From Fragilaria radians (lineage: Eukaryota > Bacillariophyta > Fragilariophyceae > Fragilariales > Fragilariaceae), in contig CAAAJI010000773.1 of NCBI GenBank assembly GCA_900642245.1, forward strand, positions 1 to 10,070: a stretch of DNA of 10,070 bases, in the 5' to 3' direction. The notes beneath the pieces are model-generated. The model did no database searches and was not told the DNA's origin. It saw only the letters and a list, made by a program, of their open reading frames with translations. Both the position numbers and the translations under genes were made by a program. The stretch's first letter is position 1. Each line of letters opens with the position of its first letter. This document shows, piece by piece, positions 1 to 6,183 of this stretch.

Positions 1-450
1 TCCTGCTGCTACACGTGGTCCTGTATTTCCGGTCTGAAGAGAATTTTCATGTCCTCCACGTCCACCATCATCTTCGGATGCATGGATGACCATTGACCTT
101 CCAATGACAGAATGTGGACCTATCAATTTGACCATGGAATCTTCCACTCGGACCTGTGCTTTTCCATCCTCACCAGCCGTGATGTTTCCCAGAGACCCTA
201 CCTTACGATTTGGATCATTTGGAAATCCATGAGGTTGACCAAATGGATTGAAAATTTCCCCACACGTTGTGGCACCATCCGATAAGTCACCATAGACATG
301 AATGGACAGACCATGTTTACCAGGTGACAATCCCTTGATTTCACCTGTAATGATAGTTGGGGAGTCATCAGACGCTTGTGATAGCGTTAAAATTCCATGG
401 ACTGATGAGCCAGATTCTGATTGAAACAAACAAACACAGTTGGCCGACAT
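1..450 (-). CDS. Cu/Zn superoxide dismutase-fold protein, probably CCS-like (partial, C-terminus off left edge)
   Basis: Read on the minus strand from the ATG at 450-448, this frame stays open for 150 codons to the window edge. An in-frame TGA at 480-478 fixes this ATG as the first available. The protein follows the Cu/Zn SOD fold throughout: GLSPGKHG (residues 40-47), IHVYGD (50-55), FNPFGQPHG (67-75), the GSLGNITA turn (85-92), VIGRSMVIH (115-123) and TGNTGPR (140-146). It should end a few residues off the edge if it is SOD only. Aligned by eye to human SOD1, His48, His71, His120 and Arg143 are kept (H51, H74, H123, R146). His46, His63, His80, Asp83, Cys57 and Cys146 are replaced (S49, I66, K83, S86, A60, A149). 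Active SODs keep these ligands. Loss of ligands is known in the SOD-like domain of some copper chaperones for SOD (yeast, plants), and the GLSPGKH-GDL-G wording resembles plant CCS. No N-terminal MxCxxC domain is present. A CxC domain III could lie off the edge. The call is firm for fold and weaker for CCS. Confidence 0.85.
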   Translation of the reverse strand, partial: MSANCVCLFQSESGSSVHGILTLSQASDDSPTIITGEIKGLSPGKHGLSIHVYGDLSDGATTCGEIFNPFGQPHGFPNDPNRKVGSLGNITAGEDGKAQVRVEDSMVKLIGPHSVIGRSMVIHASEDDGGRGGHENSLQTGNTGPRVAAG

Positions 451-590
451 TGTTGAGTTAAGTGTAGAATACTGTTGTCACTCATTGGCCTCTGTTGGCG
501 CCTGTCCATCCTTACGGAAATACTGTACTGTTCTAGTCTACAAGTTGGTTTATCTTCAATAATACACTACTAGTAATATCAAGAAGACTG
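451..590. promoter_or_regulatory. Divergent promoter/5' UTR between SOD-like gene and P5CS
   Basis: Only 140 bases separate the two start codons, which face away from each other, so both 5' UTRs and core promoters must share this stretch unless unseen upstream exons exist. It contains ATTGG at 484-488 (a CCAAT box on the minus strand) and the palindromic TTGGCGCC at 495-502, which resembles an E2F-type site. No clear TATA box is visible. Factor assignments are by motif likeness only. Confidence 0.5.
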
Positions 591-3036
591 ATGTCTTCAC
601 ATATAGAACGAGTGGACCACAAAATGAATCAATCTTCCTCGTCATGCTACGATCCTCCGTCTCGTGCAGCACTTAGGAGTGCACGACGTGTGTGTGTCAA
701 AGCTGGAACTTCAGTTGTTGCCAATGAAGATGGTCGTCCGTCACTCACGAGATTAGGAGCGATATGCGAGCAAATTGCAGAATTGAATCGAAGTGGCGTC
801 GAAGTGATCTTTGTGTCCAGTGGTGCCGTCGGGATGGGCAAACGAGTCTTGCGAAAACAGTCCAAGCTCAATATGTCATTCATGGAAATGAATCGTGAAG
901 ATCAGCGCATTGCCGAGGAGGGATTGAGTCGTAGTAATTCCAGTTTTGCATCACTTTTGCATTTAAATGCAATTCCTCATACAGCATCCGAAAAGAAAAA
1001 GTTTTACGACAGTGCATGTGCTGCTGCAGGTCAATTTGAAATGATGAATTTATATTCTAGCCTATTTGATCAAGGAGATGTGGCAGCATCACAAATTCTT
1101 GTCACCCAAAGTGATTTCATTGATGAGAAACGCAAACAGAATCTGGTCTATACCGTGGAACGTCTATTGACTTTGGGAGTTGTCCCCATTATCAATGAAA
1201 ATGATGCCGTATCAGCTAATCAAGGCTATACTAGTGATGATATATTTTCCGACAATGACTCCTTGGCAGCACTCTGTGCACGATCGTTTGGGGCTGAAGT
1301 CTTGGTACTTTTGACAGATGTCGAAGGAGTTTTCGATTCGTCGCCGAAGGAGAATCCAGATGCGAAGCTCCTACCTCTATATTTAAACACGTCCGAAGTT
1401 AAGATTGGTACTAAATCATCCCAGGGTCGTGGTGGTATGGCCAGCAAGATTGACGCTGCCACATCGGCCGTCCAGCCAGGATCGAAGTGCACTGCATGTG
1501 TCGTAGCGGCAGGATCTGACTTACACAGTATTCGGGCCATCCTTGGAAACGATCCAAAGTATGGAATTAAAGGAACTATGTTTGTAACACCTGGTAGTGA
1601 ATTGGAGAAGCAGGCTTTGGCTGACTTTGAATCTCAAACTGTAAGTGCTGCAAATATACACAAATTCCATCCAATCTTTGTCCTTTCAAGTAGTAACTCA
1701 TATTCCTTCAACTATATAGAACCATGATGTTTCTGAAGAAGCTCGGTGTATGGCGGTTGCAGCGCGAACGGAAGCTCGGAAGCTTCAAGCACTACCATAC
1801 CAAGTTCGAAAGGATATTCTCTATGCTATTGCTGATGCATTGATTTCTAGGAAAGATGAAATTATGACAGCCAACGATATAGATGTTGCAATAGCGGACA
1901 AAGATGGAACTTCGTTGGTCTTACGCAAGCGCTTGAAGTTGACAGATGGAAAGCTTCTCACTTTGGCTTCAGGATTGCGTCAGATTGCTGACATGCCAGA
2001 TCCTCTTGGAGTTGTTAAATCTAAGCGCGAGCTTGCAGATGGTATAGAACTTTCATTGACAACTGTACCCATTGGTGTCTTGATGATCATTTTCGAGTCA
2101 CGACCCGACTCGATGCCACAAATTTCAGCACTAGCTTTGGCCAGTGGTAATGGGTTGCTCTTGAAAGGAGGAAAAGAGGCACTACACTCAAATGCTGCAA
2201 TCCATAAGGTAATAGGTGATGCAATTGAAAGTGGTAGTGGTGGCAAAGTTAACCGTGAAATTATTGCCCTAGTGACAAGTCGGGGACAAGTAGCGGACAT
2301 GCTTTCTCTTGATGATGTGATTGATCTTGTCATTCCACGAGGGAGCAACGAGTTGGTATCATATATCAAAGCAAATACTCGTATCCCAGTATTAGGTCAT
2401 GCGGATGGAGTTTGTCATGTATACGTCGACAGCAGTGCTGATGCTGATGCTGCAACGCGTTTAGTCGTTGATGCGAAAACGGATTATCCCTCCGCTTGTA
2501 ATGCTATGGAGACTCTATTATTGCATAAAGATACTTTGCGCAATGGTGTCGCATCTACCATCCTGATGGGATTGCGTGCTTCTGGTGTCAAATGCCTTGG
2601 AGGACCGTCAGCGATGAAGTTGGGTTTGGCAGACATCGCAGCTGAAAAAATGAAGTGTGAGTATGGTGACCTGACCTGCTTAATTGAAGTAGTACAAAAT
2701 TTAGACGAAGCGATAGATTGGATCCACAAATATGGCAGTGGCCATACGGAAAGCATTGTATGTGCACAAGATAGTCCCATTGGTGAAGAGTTTTTGCGAC
2801 GTGTCGATGCAGCCTGTGTCTTCCACAATGCTTCCACTCGATTTGCGGATGGATTCCGATTTGGCCTTGGAGCGGAAGTTGGCATTTCCACTGGTAGAAT
2901 TCATGCACGCGGTCCTGTCGGTGTTGAAGGTCTACTAACTACTAAATGGTTGTTGCGGTCAAGCGATATCAGCTGCGTTAGTGATTTCAGTGGAGACAAT
3001 CCCAAAAGGCAATACACACATAAGGAGCTAGTATAA
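591..3036 (+). CDS. P5CS: Delta-1-pyrroline-5-carboxylate synthase (glutamate 5-kinase + gamma-glutamyl phosphate reductase)
   Basis: The bifunctional enzyme phosphorylates glutamate and reduces gamma-glutamyl phosphate with NADPH to glutamate semialdehyde/P5C, the entry to proline. Exon 1 is 591-1640 (350 codons) and exon 2 is 1720-3036, giving 788 residues. This is longer than plant enzymes of about 715-720, through a 35-residue leader and an insertion near residues 98-140. The kinase half shows VKAGTSVV (36-43), SSGAVGMG (76-83), INENDA (201-206), FSDNDSLAAL (219-228), LTDVEG (241-246) and GRGGMASK (279-286). The reductase half shows FESRPD (475-480), GNGLLLKGGKEA (493-504), IDLVIPRGSN (551-560), GHADGVCHVYVD (576-587), the catalytic cysteine in SACNAMET (C610) and GAEVGISTGRIHARGPVG (734-751). 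The start is the first ATG of the frame; Met12 at 624 is an alternative. No convincing organelle signal is visible, so a cytosolic location is inferred. It is divergent from the SOD-like gene and convergent with the transporter. Confidence 0.97.
1641..1719 (+). other. Spliceosomal intron in P5CS (79 bp)
   Basis: The donor is GTAAGT at 1641-1646 and the acceptor is TATATAG ending at 1719. A TAGTAACTCA stretch at 1691-1700 could supply the branch point. Removing these bases joins codon 350 (ACT) directly to AAC in phase 0 and restores continuous P5CS similarity into SEEARCMAVAAR. Unspliced, the frame stops at 1725-1727. The intron lies in the linker between the kinase and reductase halves. Confidence 0.93.
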
Positions 3037-3037
3037 T

Positions 3038-3093
3038 CCTATTCATGACAAAGAAATTCTGCTATTCATAATTAGATCTCAAAGAAATTCTGC
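3038..3093. repeat. Short tandem duplication in the convergent 3' spacer
   Basis: The 14-mer CAAAGAAATTCTGC occurs exactly at 3049-3062 and 3080-3093. Each copy is preceded by CTATTCAT (3039-3046 and 3062-3069), at different spacing. This looks like a duplicated unit of about 23 bp in which the second copy gained 8 bases. It lies two bases past the P5CS stop codon, in its 3' UTR, and in the downstream region of the opposing transporter. Confidence 0.8.
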
Positions 3094-3161
3094 CCAATAT
3101 ATTGACTACAGTGTTACTCTGACATATATCTAGGACCACGCCTATTGACCATGATTTCGTA

Positions 3162-4481
3162 TCATGAGCTTTGGTTAAGAATTGGTCTCATGGATGGAAT
3201 CATTAAGACACGACATGATACTAAGATCACTCCTAGGAGTAGCCAGGAGGCGCTAAAATTGTACATCGAGGCTAACATTCCAAAGCACTTCCACATGGAT
3301 GCTGCCACTGCAAATCCAACCGCATCAATCGTACTCAAGCAAACAGCTTCCGATGGAAAGGTACTAGCAACAATATTTGGTATGCTGAAAAATAGTGTAG
3401 CAGTATTGGCTGTTAATCCAAAAGCTGATAAGCAGATCCAGAGTGCGGTCCAGTTGGGTTGCAATGTCTTGGCAAAGTGTGCACAAATAGCCAATGATAT
3501 TGTCGATAGGACAGCACCTAAATATCGCCGATTCATAAACATTTCCTTCCTCTTTCCATCCATCGTTCCGAATTGGCGACCAATTCTGAGACCATACAAA
3601 AGTCCAAACGTGCTACTCAACGTAAATCCCCCAGATATTGCCGGAGAAAATTGCGTTGCTTGATGAAAAAAGGCACCCATGACACGATCACTTCCTCTAC
3701 CCAGCATACTTGCTGAATGAGCTACACCGACCACCCAAAAAAGCCTGCTGGACATGATATTCTTGGTATCCAAGAGAATTGCTTGGAAATCAAATCCTTT
3801 TAATGGCGATGCTGCTTCAGGAAGTAACACGAGAACAATCAATCCCGCCAGCAACGCTAAATAGGATGCCGCCGAAGCGATGGCATTCCAACTATAATAT
3901 TGAAGCAATACCACAGCGACTGTCTTTGTCATAAACTGACCTCCTGTAGAAGCCAATGACATTATTCCAATGCCACGATGGTATCCCTCAACATCGGAGG
4001 CATATCGTTTAGACAAGAGGACACTCAATGCAGTCCATTGAAGTGACGCAAAGAATTCCATACCAGCATACGCGTAGGTGAGTTGTCCCAGGGATAACCA
4101 ATGTGTGCAGAGACTAAGTCCCAACATATACAAGAAGGATGCTCTTTGATTCCCCAGAGCCTCACAAACAAAGCCATTGACTAACTTTCCCAGAGCGGAT
4201 CCCAAAACAGCCATCGATGCAACAGATGCTACGTAGGAGGCGACGTCTCCCGATTTCACAACATTCATCCCTCCCTCCTCTGTCAAAGCAACGGGAATTA
4301 GAACGACAGGTAAATTGTTTACTGTTGTGCTGCATAAGTAGGCCAAGAAACAACCATATTCGGTCGAGACGAATTGTGATGACGACGATAACTGATCAGG
4401 ACTATGAGATGGTATTCCATCCTTCGATTTAATACGAAGAAAGTGAGGTAAATTGGATTTCATACGCTTGATACGTTTCAT
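3162..4481 (-). CDS. Major facilitator superfamily transporter, 12 TM helices, substrate unknown
   Basis: A single exon encodes 439 residues. The ATG at 4481-4479 is the first in frame, with an in-frame TAA upstream at 4511-4509. A hydrophilic N-terminus of about 42 residues (very basic first 20, then Ser-rich) precedes about twelve hydrophobic segments, near residues 43-66, 77-98, 114-131, 134-157, 171-195, 199-221, 246-270, 281-300, 320-340, 344-371, 378-404 and 410-431. The loop after helix 2 reads GKLVNGFVCEALGNQR (98-113), the position and shape of MFS motif A (GxxxDRxGRR) with the acidic residue replaced by Asn. A long cytosolic loop follows helix 6. The layout recalls the organophosphate/anion antiporter group, but I see no signature that decides the substrate. 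Alternative start Met7 would remove six residues. The gene is tail-to-tail with P5CS, 125 bases apart. Confidence 0.9.
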   Translation of the reverse strand: MKRIKRMKSNLPHFLRIKSKDGIPSHSPDQLSSSSQFVSTEYGCFLAYLCSTTVNNLPVVLIPVALTEEGGMNVVKSGDVASYVASVASMAVLGSALGKLVNGFVCEALGNQRASFLYMLGLSLCTHWLSLGQLTYAYAGMEFFASLQWTALSVLLSKRYASDVEGYHRGIGIMSLASTGGQFMTKTVAVVLLQYYSWNAIASAASYLALLAGLIVLVLLPEAASPLKGFDFQAILLDTKNIMSSRLFWVVGVAHSASMLGRGSDRVMGAFFHQATQFSPAISGGFTLSSTFGLLYGLRIGRQFGTMDGKRKEMFMNRRYLGAVLSTISLAICAHFAKTLQPNWTALWICLSAFGLTANTATLFFSIPNIVASTFPSEAVCLSTIDAVGFAVAASMWKCFGMLASMYNFSASWLLLGVILVSCRVLMIPSMRPILNQSS

Positions 4482-5093
4482 GGATGTGATGTGATGGCTT
4501 TGGAAGGATTATACTATGTCGTCGTGGTTGGCATTCTAGCTTCTCGATCGAGAAATGTGGTCATTTTTTTCTCTCCCTACCTACCTTTCCCTACTTACTA
4601 CTTGATTACTGATGTATTGGTTTTAATTACTGAATTTTGCCATAAAGGAAACCAAGTCACATACGAGGACACGATGTCAATTTACAGTAATTGATCCTAT
4701 TATTATTGTTTGATTCATTGCCATCGGGTGCTAAGTTGACAACATTGGGATGAAAACTTGTTGATGATGGTAGAAGCTAGAATGGTGCAATATGATATTT
4801 CAAAATACAGTTTTAACAACATTAGCAGAAAGAATTTCAACAACATTTATTTAGATTCAGTCTTCATACCGTTCCGAAAGTAAAACATCCTCAAAGTACA
4901 AAGTTTCTGAGATTTTTGTAGATGGCAGCATAGTTACATTCTAATTTATCAGCACATTTCGAGAGGTATCCTTACAATTTGCTGTTGTGGAGCAATTGGT
5001 AATTCATGGATTGCCATATTCAGATTTAACTGTGTACTACAATTTTTGAGTTCACTTAATTCACCAATCATTTAGTGCTGTATTGATATCATG
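4482..5093. other. Intergenic region upstream of the transporter, no gene seen
   Basis: This stretch is AT-rich with no frame resembling a known protein. The 67-codon frame at 4491-4694 is low-complexity and unsupported. A pyrimidine tract at 4564-4601 contains four CTAC words and would read as a GA-rich tract upstream of the transporter on its own strand, so it may belong to that promoter or 5' UTR. Near-repeats TTTTAACAACATT and TTTCAACAACATT lie around 4811-4847. Confidence 0.5.
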
Positions 5094-5128
5094 CTATACT
5101 CCCTGATGTCATACATGATAGAGTATAG
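5094..5128. repeat. Inverted repeat/hairpin (8-bp perfect arms)
   Basis: CTATACTC at 5094-5101 pairs perfectly with GAGTATAG at 5121-5128. Inside, ATGT at 5106-5109 pairs with ACAT at 5113-5116 around a 3-base loop, so the 35-base segment can fold into one interrupted stem. There is no flanking T-run, and the DNA is eukaryotic, so it should not be read as a terminator. Confidence 0.65.
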
Positions 5129-5561
5129 TTTAAGAAAGCAAAAGGAAAAGCGCACCTTAAAGCTGTCAAACTTGGGCTGCAAGCAATAAGTCTTTTTTTC
5201 AAAGGCATAAAGGCTATGAGATGCATGGTCAAATGCTATAATTCACTAGAGGTAAAATAATAATGAAGTAAGGTGATATTTATCATATCGCGCCATCTAG
5301 TACTCTTAAAAGAGTAGAAAATGCATATTGTGCGTTTAGGAACTATGAAGAAAATGCACTGCTACCACCAATTCTGAACAAGAGATGCTTTCTGAAAGCT
5401 ATGGCGCCTCTTTCAGTTGGAATAATCTTAGCTAAATAGAAAATAGTGCCTCTGTAACAATCTATGATCATATTCTATTGAGACTAAAGCTCAGAAACAA
5501 AAGCATTTCACTCAATAAGCATGTCAGTTTATGTATATTAAATATCTAAACTAGCCATTAA
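5129..5561. other. Non-coding stretch with two unrecognised open runs
   Basis: No supported gene. On the plus strand two consecutive short open stretches (about 5129-5261 and 5272-5439, the second 55 codons long) have unbiased, protein-like composition, but they match nothing I recognise and are separated by stops. A perfect inverted repeat sits inside, at 5301-5316. These could be remnants of a decayed element or chance. Confidence 0.25.
5301..5316. repeat. Perfect short inverted repeat TACTCTT-AA-AAGAGTA
   Basis: Seven-base arms are separated by two bases. The outer TACTC/GAGTA word also forms part of the stem of the larger hairpin about 180 bases upstream, so the two structures share a core sequence. 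Confidence 0.7.
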
Positions 5562-6183
5562 GTGCGAAGGTCTCAATCCACTACTTTACGTCTGTCCTGC
5601 GGTCATTGCAAGACAAACCCCCCGCTGACGCACAACTTTGCTGCGCGTCACCGTGGTACACGTACTTTATTTTCAATCACGGTTTGTCTAATCTTTCTTC
5701 CTATATTTTATTTAAACATATACATGCGGTTACACGATTGTCTTATTGTTAAATATTTACTTCATATCGGTCGATATTACAAGAATCCGCCTTGAAATTC
5801 AATTGTTCAGTTTCCTGGAATTCCTTAAATACCATGATCACTCTACGGTTGTAGCGAAAAACAAACAGACCAAATTACAGCGTACATCGCGCAACATTAC
5901 GCACCTAAGAGTCAACTATTTTACTTCTACTCACTTAATCCTGTGTATTTCGGAAAACGACATTTACTTCGTAGAAATTAGGCCCAAAAAGGTGTGTACC
6001 TCTCCTTGCCCCATTAAATAAAAAATTGTACGAATCCCGAATCAACCATCGATTCTTCGAGTAAAGAGTAAAGATTGTCCGCGAATTCTTTCTTGTTCGT
6101 TCTAGCTCTTCTTTGATTTTAACAGAATACTTTAAGCCATAAGCCTATTCATAAAATTCAAACAAAAAAAGAAAACAACGTTC
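5562..6183 (+). promoter_or_regulatory. Upstream/promoter region of the FNR-TPMT fusion gene
   Basis: A locally GC-richer block at about 5600-5665 carries TGACGC at 5626-5631 and its reverse complement GCGTCA at 5645-5650, 13 bases apart. These are CRE/bZIP-like words; TGACGC has been reported among CO2/cAMP-responsive elements of diatom promoters. An imperfect CGTGGTACACG palindrome at 5650-5660 follows closely. The sequence before the start codon (6160-6180) is A-rich, typical of a 5' leader. Two small open frames (5562-5795 from GTG, 5746-6021) resemble no protein and are not called. Confidence 0.4.

Noticed and set aside
1..450. Functional Cu/Zn SOD
   Set aside because: Four of seven metal ligands and both disulfide cysteines are replaced, so catalytic SOD activity is not expected.
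2484..2891. 135-codon minus-strand frame, and shorter frames on both strands within P5CS
   Set aside because: They overlap highly conserved P5CS reductase codons and have no family resemblance.
3145..3663. 172-codon plus-strand open frame
   Set aside because: It lies almost wholly opposite the transporter gene, whose protein has clear MFS character; this translation looks like nothing known and is an antisense shadow.
4491..4694. 67-codon plus-strand frame
   Set aside because: Composition is driven by the pyrimidine tract and AT-rich DNA; no motif and no similarity recognised.
5094..5128. Rho-independent terminator or tRNA-like fold
   Set aside because: No T-run, no tRNA arms or conserved bases, and the window is eukaryotic nuclear DNA.
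5562..6021. Two overlapping small frames (77 codons from GTG, 91 codons from ATG) before the fusion gene
   Set aside because: They look like translated promoter DNA; one needs a GTG start, and neither resembles a protein or joins plausibly to the fusion gene, which has its own ATG after an in-frame stop.
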